Shown in pieces: positions 1 through 10,402 of a DNA stretch of 64,000 nt (its first letter is position 1; each line of letters begins with the position of its first letter). Origin of the DNA: Microthyrium microscopicum (Eukaryota; Ascomycota; Dothideomycetes; Microthyriales; Microthyriaceae). A model generated the notes under the pieces. It saw nothing but the letters and a program-made list of their open reading frames with translations, did not search any database and was not told the DNA's origin. The position numbers were made by a program, and so were the translations under genes. Location: contig MU004246.1 of the NCBI GenBank assembly GCA_010405405.1, forward strand, positions 372,001 through 436,000, in the 5' to 3' direction.

Positions 1-413
1 CAGATGGATATCCAGCTGCAGTAGGCGACAACAGCAAGCCCAAAGGAACATGCGATGAATGTATCAGCGGAACAATTAAGATGTTCGGCAAAATGCACAC
101 CAAATGTCCTAAGGCCAATTTGATGTTCATGGGATATAGCCAAGGCGGCGCGATCATGAGCTCAGCGATTCCTCAACTCGCTCCTGATGTCAAGTCAAAG
201 GTTATTGGTGGAGTACTATTTGGATCGACTAGACAAACTATCTCTGGACTTACGAAAGACCAATTTGCTTCGTACTGCGGGAGCGAGGACAGCATTTGCA
301 ATCGTGTGGCGAAAAGTGGATCGACGGGATCACATTTGGCCTACTCTAAGAATGGGGATGTTGAAAAAGCGGTTGCGTTTCTCAGTTCGAAGATTGATGC
401 GGCTGGTAAATGA
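1..413 (+). CDS. Cutinase, C-terminal part (5' end outside window)
   Basis: Secreted serine esterase that hydrolyses cutin or related polyesters outside the cell. The frame is open from base 3 to the TGA ending at 413, so the N-terminal part and signal peptide lie beyond the window edge; about 136 residues are visible. The nucleophile elbow GYSQGG is present. The catalytic Asp follows in a cysteine-flanked CGSEDSIC segment, and the catalytic His lies in GSHLAYSKNGD near the C terminus. The order Ser, Asp, His and the paired cysteines are typical of fungal cutinases (CE5). All three triad residues are present, so this looks like an active enzyme. No intron is seen in the visible part. Confidence 0.93.
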   Translation, partial: DGYPAAVGDNSKPKGTCDECISGTIKMFGKMHTKCPKANLMFMGYSQGGAIMSSAIPQLAPDVKSKVIGGVLFGSTRQTISGLTKDQFASYCGSEDSICNRVAKSGSTGSHLAYSKNGDVEKAVAFLSSKIDAAGK

Positions 414-605
414 TCTCAGTCCGGTATAGACTTCGCCTAAAATATGAAACCCGAATGAACTTCTTAACCGAATCCCACCATAAATGGCTACTGTTGCATG
501 CTTTTGTTAGATGATGCTATATTTTCCCATCCTTCCAAAGAACAACCATAATCTGATCGTCTTCAATGGCAATTTAAACCACCGATATCAGAGCATAGCA
601 GATGG

Positions 606-653
606 GCGACATCAAAGACGCTAGGAGCACGCCATTCATCCTGCCATCCGTTG
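606..653. repeat. Solo right end of the window's MITE family
   Basis: The stretch from GCACGCC to CCGTTG closely follows the right end of the complete copy at 659-869 (GCACGCCAGTTATTTTGTC then CCGGTTG). It is separated from that copy only by AGGTC, which resembles the AGGTT after the copy. It is probably the remnant of an older neighbouring insertion; no matching left end was identified with certainty. Confidence 0.45.
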
Positions 654-658
654 AGGTC

Positions 659-869
659 CAACCGATAGACAACATAATGGCGTACGGCCATCAGCTTCAA
701 TGGCTCCCACGAACGCTACTGAACAAAAGATGCTAGTTTTCTATTGCGTTAGATAAACTGTGCCAATATCAACGCCCTTCATGGGAAATAACGTACTTGA
801 TAGCAAAGCGTGTCATATGGGAGCCATCGAACTCGATGGGAGCACGCCAGTTATTTTGTCTACCGGTTG
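659..869. mobile_element. MITE copy 1 (211 bp, terminal inverted repeats)
   Basis: The left end begins CAACCGATAGACAACATAAT. The right end read in reverse complement begins CAACCGGTAGACAAAATAAC. Both continue with TGGCGT and then a CCATC...ATGGCTCCCA block, giving imperfect terminal inverted repeats of about 50 bp. The interior is too short to code. The flanks AGGTC/AGGTT may be a degraded target duplication. Same family as 3501-3709 and 12106-12322. Confidence 0.8.
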
Positions 870-1068
870 AGGTTCCTTAGAACATGATATTCTACCAAAC
901 CGGTCTTTTGATCGTCTAATCCATATCCTGTAGCGGATATACTGTGATTAAATAATTGGCATTTATGCTGGGCAAGACCAGGCTGAACCTTTTGCTCAAA
1001 GTGTGCATTGTTAGACGACTAAAATATGTACAAATGATATGAAGGGGCTATGAAGACAATCTTGACTT

Positions 1069-2436
1069 CTAGTAAGCTACAACACTGCCAGAAATACCCA
1101 TCACCTCATCCAGCTCTCCCTTCTTATTCTTCATTCCTGGAAAGCGCTTGAAATCATAATTGGCGGCAATGTAAAGGGTATCACCCTTCTTCATGGGTCT
1201 TCCTTCCAAGAAATTGCAACCTTCTTGCTTTTTAATGTGATCGATATCGTCATTAGACTTCTCTCCGCCTTTAATTTGTCGCTTTCTCATACCACCCATT
1301 CCATGTCCGTCATGAGCATACGTTGGCGTCGAAGTGCAAATGAGTTTATCATTATGGAAGACTTGAAGATTGACGCCACCATCGTGCATATGACCTCCGG
1401 TGGCTAAAATCCAGCCATCACGAGGTGCTACCCAAGGAAGAGAGTGTTCGGAGAATACATCAAGCTTTGGTTGTTGAGCGAGAGTAAGATTGCTTGGTCC
1501 CCAGGGGCTCTTGACTGCGGCACCACCACATCGGATACCAATGGGCCCAATGGACATCCAAAGCATGCGACCATCTTTATAGTCCGGCTGGTGGCCATCC
1601 AAATACTCATATGAGATGGTGAGCCAGACCCACTGCTCCTTGTCTTGCATGTTCATAAGTTCAGTGGTCAAGACGAACGAGTCGTCTTTATGAATGCGGT
1701 ATCCGGATTTGATCTTCGCATTGGGTAGACTGTAACCGTTCATCGAGCGCTCATTACCGGACATGAACATATTGTCGATCTTGGAAGTTCCGCAGTTACC
1801 GTCCAAAACTTGCGGTCCGGTGTTCAACAAGACAGCGTGATGGAACCAAGCACCTTGTGAATTGCTGGCAGGTTTTCCGTCGGCGTATTCGATATCTCCA
1901 ACGAGTCCGAGTATAGTACACTCACCATCACAAGGTTTCTTAGCTCCGATTGCGAATGTGTCGGCCATACCCTTGATGTTCATGTATTCAGAAGCGAAGT
2001 TTTTCTCCTGAAGATTGATAATCAGCATAAAATCAAAAAGGGTAAAATTTGGCAGCACTAACTGAAGTTGGAGGAATGCGATAAGGTCCATAGCGGACTT
2101 TCCTTCTTTTAGCATCTTTCCATGCCTTTGCTGGTTCGTCTTGAACGTCTGGAACTGTTGACTTTGGTGCAACAGACTTGGTGGCGGGCGCATCTTGTCG
2201 TTTCTGTAGATCACTGCTCTTTGCTTGCAACATTCGATATGCTATGAATTTCGTTAGGGAAGCTGCTCATAGAAGACAGGAGAAGGTCTTTTCATACTAG
2301 TTGGAGGAACAAGATGTGGATTTTCTAGGATAGTAGCAATGATCTCCTCGTTGGACAAAGCGCCATCGGTATTCACTGCTGCACCAGCAGCAGTGTGGAC
2401 TGCAATAGCAGTAATGAACGCGGTGGAAAGCTTCAT
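1069..2436 (-). CDS. Secreted SURNod19-family protein (paralog A)
   Basis: Predicted 418-residue secreted protein of the stress-up-regulated Nod19 (SURNod19) family, whose biochemical role is not established. Exons are 2298-2436, 2063-2241 and 1069-2007. The introns (2242-2297 and 2008-2062) have GTATGA and GTTAGT donors and CTAAC/CTGAT branch sites, and splicing restores one frame. Translation from the ATG at 2436 gives a signal peptide (MKLSTAFITAIAVHTAAGA). An internal YGPYRIPPTSEKNF block follows, then MADTFAIGAKKPC, an HH pair in WFHHAVLL, HMHDGG, and a terminal DEVMGISG segment. The same landmarks in the same order occur in the gene at 12557-13894, so the two are paralogs. HH, HMH and a late Met resemble the copper ligand pattern of peptidylglycine/dopamine monooxygenases; that link is my inference. 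Family call strong, function unknown. Confidence 0.85.
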
Positions 2437-3176
2437 CCTCGCTACAAGAAAAATATTTCTGCGTGCTAACAAGCCCTTTTTGAAGTAGTAAACACTGTTC
2501 TAGGTCGATACAGGTGCTTATATGTCTTTGGGAAGCGTAGAAATAGGTAGGCCAATCCATCCTGGTTAGTGATATTAGTTTCCGAACTGAATACCAGAGC
2601 TAGACAAGGCCAAATGAAATACGATTAGGCTTGTGGGGATGCTATTGTACTATAGAGTACAATATTCGATCCTTGACAGTATCTGATAGATTAATTGACA
2701 TCTTAGTGCGGCTCTTTTCACGAGTGGGACTTACAATATGAACATTGTTTACGCGCCAACTTTGATGCTTCTGACAACTCAAATTGATCAAATGGTCCAG
2801 TCGAACGTTACTTGAATATGACATGCCAGATTTGATGACCAAAGTCAGTAGAGGTTCGTTTCTATCAAAGATCACCTGGGCATACCACATCCTTGAGTGA
2901 CCATACGGCCGTTTTAGGGCCTAGTACATAGCACTCATCTTGGATTTTTCAAAGATGGAATGGAAGCTTACTTCCGAAAAAGAGCTTCGAGGTGAATGGG
3001 AATCAGCTGTCGTAATCAAATGACATGATCCTATTAACTTCTTTGACTGCCATCCACTGCATCCAATCACTGACTACTTCTCATTGCTCAGCGAGCACTA
3101 AGAAGAAGTTGTAGAGCATGTAACATGATTAGAACCATGGAGTAAGGTCTCTTCGTAAAATACTGCAACACTGTTC

Positions 3177-3234
3177 GAAGAAAGGAAAAAGATTTGGAAG
3201 ATGTGGATGGATCGAAAGCTTAAATACCCAAAAG
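3177..3234 (+). repeat. Left arm of a 58-bp perfect inverted repeat
   Basis: This stretch, beginning GAAGAAAGGAAAAAGATTTG and ending TAAATACCCAAAAG, recurs exactly in reverse complement at 4507-4564. Homology stops abruptly on both sides, so these are not the visible ends of a longer symmetrical element. Confidence 0.85.
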
Positions 3235-3273
3235 AAAACACTCCCTTACCCAGTAGTAAGATGCCAGTCGTCG

Positions 3274-3301
3274 CATGCTCTCGGTTCTAGCCGAGAGCAT
3301 G
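3274..3301. repeat. Perfect 11-bp hairpin
   Basis: CATGCTCTCGG and CCGAGAGCATG are exact inverted copies separated by the 6-base loop TTCTAG. It lies between the left arm of the 58-bp repeat and the MITE. It could be a fold-back remnant of another small element; there is no neighbouring gene for which it would serve as a terminator. Confidence 0.6.
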
Positions 3302-3500
3302 ATATGATGGGAGGCATCGTACTCGTTGGAATTCCATGGCTTTGAGTATTAGATATGGACATTGACTCAATGCTAAATCTGCGGCTACCAACGAGTTAAG
3401 CTAGCGAGCTTCTTTCGACTGCACGACATCTGCGGAACGAGGCCCCCGAAGGAGACTAAAAAAGCATTGACTTCGACGGTGAACATGTAAATACACCATC

Positions 3501-3709
3501 CAACAGCATAGCAAAATAAATGGCGTACTCCCATCAACTCTAATGGCTACCACCAGCGCTGCTAAAAAGTGCTTTGATTCCCATCGTATCTAATAAATAT
3601 TCCTAATCCAAACGCCTTCTATGGTAAATAAAGCACTTAATAGCAGAGCGTAGCGTCTGGGCGCCATCAGAGTTGATGGGAGTACGCCATTTATTTTGCC
3701 ATGTCGTTG
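3501..3709. mobile_element. MITE copy 2 (209 bp) with 6-bp target duplication
   Basis: The left end starts CAACAGCATAGCAAAATAAA. The right end in reverse complement starts CAACGACATGGCAAAATAAA. Both then read TGGCGTACTCCCATCAACTC, so the inverted repeats are about 48 bp and nearly identical. Directly outside lie ACCATC (3495-3500) and ACCATC (3710-3715), a clean 6-bp target-site duplication that fixes the boundaries. This is the best preserved copy in the window. It encodes nothing, so it must have been moved by a transposase elsewhere. The superfamily cannot be named from this evidence. Confidence 0.9.
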
Positions 3710-4506
3710 ACCATCATCATCAGCTTGGAGCCTTGGACGTGCTATTCAATGCTTTAACATCGTGTAGCTCGACAAACTTGCCATCATTGGTAGGACAGAT
3801 GCTTGCTGGTTTTTGATGCGAGAAGTAGATCACCAACTACTCTTGCAGTCTCCGGATGCCGGAAATCCTGGATGCTTCATGCGCGAAATGTAAATCTGGG
3901 ATGAATTGAGGTGTCTAAAGTCTCATTTGAACAATTTAGCTGGCATGTATAATAGACGGTTTACTTGAATGAAGTACGATTTTATGGGCTGGACGAAATG
4001 GCGCTTGTGGTTTGAAAGATTAGTAGCTCATGAATTGATGTTTAATATTTTGATGCAGCTCATCGAGCGAGGTTGAGATGAGGTTGAAATGAAGTTTGGG
4101 AGCTTCAAGAATTGAGGAAGTCGCGTCGCGTGGAAAAGACGCTAAGCTCAACAGCTTGACTCTCATTGGTTGATGCTAGCTCAGCCAGTATCAAATTCGG
4201 GTTCTTACTGAATTGATTACCACGTATGCAAAGGATATTGGATTTGTATGAAAATTGAAAAGTTGTATTCTGGGGTTATGAATGTGCTTCTAATAGTTCA
4301 GTATCGGCGATAAATGGTCTGGTTTTGGAGATGGACCCGCTATCCCATCTCCCAAAGCGTCGAAGTTTCCAGATTTTCACCAGCTGAGCGCCACCAATAT
4401 AAAAGATCCAAGCTCAGTCACTGATTGCGGTTGCCTAGACGGCAATATGTTAATCCGAGCGGACCTATATTTTTCCTAGCGTCAAAGTCCGCCAAGCTTT
4501 GGAAAA

Positions 4507-4564
4507 CTTTTGGGTATTTAAGCTTTCGATCCATCCACATCTTCCAAATCTTTTTCCTTTCTTC
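4507..4564 (-). repeat. Right arm of the 58-bp perfect inverted repeat
   Basis: Exact reverse complement of 3177-3234. On the minus strand it sits directly after a short reading frame (start 4627) and begins just after a GTAAGT, so it could overlap an intron or exon of a broken gene. A second match pairs 4620-4666 (minus) with about 3445-3481 (plus) at roughly 85-90% identity. The two matches occur in opposite order at the two loci. Confidence 0.8.
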
Positions 4565-5095
4565 ATACTTACCTTCTTGAGTCGAACCGAGATCATAAAT
4601 TCGGACGACAGAGGTGTTTACCGACATGGCACAGCGTCGAAGTCAATGCTTCTTTAGTCTCATTCGTGGGCCTAATCGGGGCAATTTTTGCTGGTTTCTT
4701 ACGAGAACTTTTCAATGATATCTGGCTTTATGCTGGATCTTGTGGAAGAGATCATATGGCGATTTAGGACAACACAAAACCCATCTCAGACCAAAGAGGC
4801 ACGTTTTCGTATAGAAAATTTTGTCTGCTTTCTTTAGATATGCAAACAAGTGATTGCATCTGAAATATGAAGTGATGTTTATTGTCGCGTAAAACTGATA
4901 TTGGCAACTGGTGTTGCTACTGGAGGTTTGATGGCTTCTGAGGCTCTATCTGGACTATTTATCTACTATTATACGGACGGCGCATTATTGGACCTACAAT
5001 AATTCCTTTAAGCGACTATAATTCGCGGTTCAAATATAAATGGCACTGGAAAAGCTAAAGGCGTGAGTAGCCTTTCCTCACGATTGATGGGCTTT

Positions 5096-5118
5096 GGTGG
5101 TGGTGGTGGTGGTGGTGG
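5096..5118. repeat. GGT trinucleotide microsatellite
   Basis: About seven and a half perfect GGT units. They fall inside a short plus-strand open frame of low complexity that I do not regard as a gene. Confidence 0.85.
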
Positions 5119-5791
5119 ATTTGATCGTGGTGGGCCTCACACGTCGCTCTTAACTGTTGGCATTGGTTCCATGGCATGCTCGTCGCCATATGCCACTTAC
5201 TCTAGAGTATATTTCACTGAAACCAGTGGTGTTTATATTTATAAACAGCCTACCGGTACATTGAGACGATGAAAATATGGCGCATTATCGGGTTAAATAG
5301 CTCTGGAGTTGACGGTGCTGTCGCATTGCTATACCTCACTTGCTTGCCAATACCATTTTTTCACGAGACTGACAGCACGTCACGTCCTTTTGATTCTAGA
5401 GCCTCGTGAATGAGGCGAGTTCTACTTACTACAAGAATTACCCTGCTGCTTTTTTGATAAAATATGTTCTGTACTGAGTGAAATGCGATGGCGGCCACCG
5501 CCCTTAATGGGAGCTGGTTCCTCCATCGTTCTATCGTGAAAATCGTCCTTCCCTCGCGGTTATTGCCAATTGAACAGCTTAAGCTGTATAAGAAGCAAGT
5601 ATAAAATGAAAATTATGTACTGATCTAACCTGCAAATAACAGAGTGACTCTTTCATGCAGCGCGGATTGTTGCTGATGCACCCGCGGCTCACCACCCAAA
5701 ACTCCGATATCCCTCTAATCTCTCATCAACATTATTATCTCGGTCATCGCTCTTGTCCACCTTCAGCAGGAAAGCCGCAACTCCCATCAAG

Positions 5792-7980
5792 TCATATCCG
5801 AGATTTCGAGTCCGCTGTCGCGCTTGACCGATAAACCTCAAATGGCGTCCCAACCACCTGAGATTTGATTTGCAACGCAAGAAACCGCGAAAAGAACCGC
5901 GCGATAGCAACATTCCCTCCCGTAAACCAGATACCAGGATCTATCTTACGTTAGCACTACTACATCGAGCAGAATTAAGAACTTACGGCCCATCGGCCTC
6001 CACGCGCCGCGAATCTCGCCCTCACAGTCAACTCCCCACCAATCCTCCAACTTCTCCGCAACATCCTTCTCCACCAGCTTCTCCGCCATATGCCGCATAT
6101 TCCCCTCAAAGCCCGTCGCAAACACCACAACATCCGTCTCCAGCTTCGAACCATCCTCAAACACTAAGCCGTTCTCGTAGAACCCACAAAGTCCCGCTCC
6201 AGGCGGCGCAGGCTTCATCTTAATCTCACCCGATATGATCTTCTTACTCACACCAACATCGATATAATGCCCACCAAACCGCTCATATAAACTCGAATAC
6301 ATATCCATATTCGCTTCAACCCGAAAGCCTACACGCTCCAACGCTTCATACCGCTCCGGATCCTGCGCCGCCATCTTCGATATGGCGCGCATGCTCATTA
6401 GCCGTGCTATGGAGGTTGGCGCCCACATGCTGAGTTGGTCGCTGAGTGCTATGTCGGCTTTGTCGTTGTAGATTGAATCGTATATGTTGCTATAGAATTC
6501 GACAGGCAGGACGGGTGTGCGCCCACGCTGTACCATTGTTACGGATGCTAGGCCGCTGGAGACCATGTCGTTGGCAATATCGTGGCCTGAATTTGCGGAA
6601 CCGACGACGGCGCCTTTTAGGCTTGTCCATGATCGCGCATGAGTGAAAGTGCCGGAGTGTTGGATTATACCTTTGTATTTGTCCCAGCCGGATAGATTTG
6701 ATGGGAAGCGTGGGCTGGTGCCGACTGTGCCAAGGGCGAAGACAACATGTTCGCAGCTTAGGGTGGATGATATGCCTTGATGGGTGATGTCGAGGGCCCA
6801 GGTTTGTGTTGATTTGCTGTATTGAGCGATCTTGAGCTCGGTGCTGAGTTGAAGATTGATGCCATACAAGTCCACGAATTTTTGGTAGCCAGTTCGCAGG
6901 TCCGCAGAGTCGAGATGATATGGCTTGTCAGCGCCCCAGATGCGGGTCTTGAAGGGGAATTGGCCGTGTTCTTTGCTAGTGTGCATTTTGACAGATTGAT
7001 AGCGCGAAGTCCAGATGTCGCCGACATTTTCGATCTTGTCTATCACGACATATGGCACACCTAGTGCTTGAAGTCGACCGGCGAGACAGAGTCCGCTGAA
7101 GCCAGCTCCCACGATGACACATGGGTAGTGTTTTGACCCGTCTGGACTTTCGCTAATGGTTCTTTCAGGTTTTGATGTCTCTGCGATGGGATCCAGATTG
7201 TCAACGTCGCCCCTGGAATTTGTTAGTATCAAGCTACGGTTTGGTCATTCGGATGACCAAAGCACACATCATGGAAACCATCGCATCAGGTGGGAACCAT
7301 AGCACTCGATCAGGATCGCATTTCATGGGAGCCATCGAATGCGCTAGCAGCTACCATTGATTTTGGGATCTCGAAGATTGCTAGACAACCTCGTCTGATA
7401 TGCGGGGTTCTTACCAATCTGGAACACCCTTGAGCATCGTCACAAGAGTCCATATCTTCCATTCAAAGGCATCCTTCGGTACGAGTCGCATCAAGCCTTC
7501 GCAGTTCATTTGTACACCATTATGCTCCATGGTGAACTGGAATCTTGCTTCGACCCATTGTGTCTTGGGACCAGGTCGAATCACTCTTGCGCCTGGAATG
7601 ATTCGAAAGTCGTGAGGCGAATAGAGTCGATTAAGCTTCTTCCAGGAGGCTATTATACGCTGTGCGCCAGCGAAAGTTCGAAGAGTTCCAGTGAATGCGC
7701 AAAGGTCCCGCCAGAGAGCATCATGAACAAGAAGATTCGAATCCAGATGTTGAAGATGGACCAGCGCAGTTCTTGCGACCAATGCAGCATCGACATCGTC
7801 GTCTATTGTGCATACTGGAAGAGAGCCTGGTAGTTTGTCTGCCGGGAATGCTGGTGTTCTCTGATATTCAGGGTCGGTGTCCATGACTTTTCGTCGCTGC
7901 AGTAGGCTGAAGTGGCGATAACAAAATGTGACGATCGAGACTCCAAACAGAGCGGCGACAGTGAAAGCGTTGAAAGCCAT
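5792..7980 (-). CDS. Flavin-containing monooxygenase with extended N-terminal domain
   Basis: Predicted 646-residue FAD/NADPH-dependent monooxygenase of the class B type, oxidising an unknown small molecule. Exons are 7415-7980, 5987-7212 and 5792-5940. Introns 7213-7414 (202 bp) and 5941-5986 (46 bp) have GTAAG donors and ACTAAC/GCTAAC branch sites. Residues 4-20 form a hydrophobic segment, probably a membrane anchor. Residues 40-190 form an extra N-terminal domain, possibly NTF2/SnoaL-like (weak). The FAD site VGAGFSGL is at about 223-230, the NADPH site GSANSG at about 393-398, and FATGFEGN follows near the C terminus. The last exon supplies a typical HPGIWFTGGN segment. The first intron is four times longer than its neighbours and carries a small hairpin and MITE-like sequence. 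No pathway neighbour indicates the substrate. Confidence 0.9.
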
Positions 7981-10402
7981 TTTATGTGATGTTTGCCGTG
8001 CAGATCAGATTTGAAAGCTGTAGAAGCTGCAAATCTTCGATCCCGTCTTACCGAAGCAATTGGTGATATTGAACTTTGGTTGTACGCCGATTGATACTGG
8101 CTCATCAACTAGAATGACCGGAATTGCGCTTGATAAAGAGAAGATACTTATCTTCCCACCGCAGTCGATGGTCGTTCACTCTTTTACGCACTTTATGGGA
8201 AAGACAGCACTTATACCTTTTCACAAAACTCTAAAGGCAAGTTTAAGATTCAGAAAAGTGTATTAGATGACAATAAGCGGCCAAGTAGACTGGGCCAACT
8301 TGTAGGCCAAGACGCCAGTTATCTTGCCTGGAACGTGAACAAATCTTCAGCCCAATCCGTGAGGCTGACCGAAGCCGCTTGGCCGGCTTACTGGGTGTTA
8401 CATTTATTGAAGCGGGCACAAATTTCTAAAGACAAAAAGAGCCCAGAGAAAATAATCCACGGACAAAAGAAAAAGCACCTGGCAGCTCTGATTCGCTTTG
8501 AATTGCAGATAAAAAGGGCACCATCGATCCTTCTTGCTGCACACATCCTTGAGAGTACAACTGCAGACCTCCGGTTTGAGGCGTCTGGTTCCATTGTTCC
8601 TCTTTTTGCATTCGTTGGGGCGAGGCCGCGAGATTGTCCCTTTTCATCAAGATTCGTTAACCAATCTGGCGGGTTCTTACGATGTGTGTTTTTTTTGGGG
8701 CCACACATGGCACAGTACATGTTCATCTCGTGGCCATCTACAGGTGCAGCTGGGCACCAGATGGTGGGTACAATTTAATTGCTTGGTCCAGTGCTGACTT
8801 GGTCTGACAATCCACACAGTCCATACAGAAAACAGGGTAAGCGAAGCTTGCTATGCTTGCTAAGTTGCTATGCGGCTAGTATCGAGAATTGCTCGGAATC
8901 TGACGTGATCTATCCTTGAGGGTATCCTCCTTGGTGTCTTGAGTGGGATTCATTGATCTTCAACCCCTCACCAGTTTGACGCTCAAGATTTTTCATTATC
9001 AACAACGGCGCAATGGATGGGAAGAATAAGCGGCACTTGTCCATCTACTCCGGTGGCCGCCATCGCCCCTTGTTCCAGTACCGAACTCCATAAAATGCAT
9101 GATGAAGCCACGTCTATAGAACCAGCGGCGTAGATACTATCATGTTACCAATATTTCAAGCAGTAGGTTTGGGGTCTGGGCCGCATCACAGATTCTCAAA
9201 TCTCCACCATTACAACCCTGCGTAACTTGCTTCTTTGTTCAATTTTCTTGGGTCTCAGGCTGAAGTGGGTCTTTTGGAAGAAACGAGCAGCTCGCAAGGT
9301 TTAGGTACCTCTGTAGGTATTGGTAGGTCTAGAGAGCTCTGGGTGATAGAGCGATCATTACCTCTAACGGGTTGAAGTGAAGTGTATTATGCAGCCCAAG
9401 CTATCGGGAAGGTTTAAGCTGACCCTTGTTACCTAGTGGAGGTTGGAAGCAGAAAGGGCTGAAGTCTTGTTGTTCTTCAAGCTTCAGCCCAAATTTATGG
9501 CACCTGTTTCTCACCTCCGAAAGAAATGTGGAGCCAATTATAACAATGAATACTATATACATCAATAATGTTCTCGGTCGCAGAGCCTCATGGGGGCGAG
9601 ATATTCGCCACATCATCTTTCATTTCATTCCTGATTCCGCTCTCTTATACCTGTATTGATGGCTGAATACTATACCGTAATTCACATCAAGCTTTTTGCT
9701 CGATCTGTTGTGCAACAGAAATTGTTTAGGAATCGATCTAGCTACCCCATTGAAGCTTCACAGAGACAATCTACAGGATCTATTTTTGTTCAACAGTTTA
9801 GCCTGGTGTCAGATCTTACCAACTTTGACCATTCTTGGTCAGAAATCGAGCGCGCACGGCACAGAATACATCAATAGTAGCCAGAAGCGTCTTGGACACC
9901 AGAATCATCTTCCAGCCAATGTACGAAAAGTTTTGCCGCCTTGTGAACCAGAAGCCAGCTGGAACAGTTTTGTTTGGAAACGCTGGCCGATTCTATAACC
10001 ACCTGCAGATTAGCCAACATCGGGTGTCGTCTTATTGTTACATCACGAACACTACCATGCCGCTTTCAATGTTATTTATATAGCCGACGGAATGATCTCA
10101 AATCTTGGCCTATCAGTTCAACCCTGAAGACTCTGAAGTATTGATTGTTGGGCCTGCGCCGTAAGTCTTTGAATTTTGATCAATCCTGTTAGTTGCTGGA
10201 TCATTGATGAGCCAAGATCATGTAGTCATCAATAAGTTGTAATTCACAATTCACAATCGGCGCGGCTACCCACTTCAAAGCAGTCTAAGGAGTGACGGAA
10301 ACGGCGCCTCGTTCCCATCGAATGCGCTGTCAGACATCGCCGTTGATAAGTAAAATGTACTAAACTTGCCATAGCACTCGATAATACTAAGTTATGTAGA
10401 CT
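7981..10402. other. 2.4 kb intergenic stretch with at most one small gene
   Basis: Apart from the tentative cysteine-rich gene at 8404-8726 I see no gene. A sequence near 8310-8330 (GACGCCAGTTATCTTGCC) resembles a decayed MITE right end. Other open frames (9401-10083 region) have no family resemblance and overlap one another on both strands. Confidence 0.5.
8404..8726 (-). CDS. Possible small cysteine-rich protein (tentative)
   Basis: If an intron at 8640-8680 (GTAAGA donor, AAAG acceptor, 41 bp) is removed, an ATG at 8726 opens a 93-residue frame with nine cysteines. It starts MNMYCAMCGPKKNTH and contains NECKKRN, PEVCSCTLKDVCSKKD and WCPFY segments. Cysteine-bearing sequence continues upstream (WCPAAPVDGHE in frame), so the true start may be further up. 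There is no clear signal peptide and no family I recognise. Against it: the intron is short, a longer open frame exists on the opposite strand (8335-8778), and the last part could itself be an intron (GTGC...TTTAG). I report it because cysteines cluster in only one of the frames. Confidence 0.3.

Larger units (their letters stand above)
414..1068. other. Intergenic, filled largely by a miniature inverted-repeat element
   Basis: No convincing gene. It holds the 3' flank of the cutinase gene, a decayed element end (about 606-653) and a complete MITE copy at 659-869. The rest shows nothing recognisable. Confidence 0.6.
2437..5791. other. 3.4 kb gene-poor, repeat-bearing stretch
   Basis: No gene I can support. 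It contains a MITE (3501-3709), a perfect hairpin (3274-3301), a 58-bp exact inverted repeat pair (3177-3234 and 4507-4564), a second shorter inverted pair (about 3445-3481 and 4620-4666) and a GGT microsatellite. Short open frames at 2642-2890 and 5063-5272 lack family resemblance. The short minus-strand frame at 4418-4627 (69 codons) contains the right copy of the 58-bp repeat and may be the 5' part of a dead gene. Confidence 0.5.

Noticed and set aside
5063-5272. 69-codon plus-strand frame with a glycine run
   Set aside because: The glycine run is only the GGT microsatellite and nothing around it resembles a protein family.
8335-8778. 147-codon plus-strand frame
   Set aside because: No family likeness; it overlaps several other open frames, and the minus strand offers the more protein-like (cysteine-clustered) reading.
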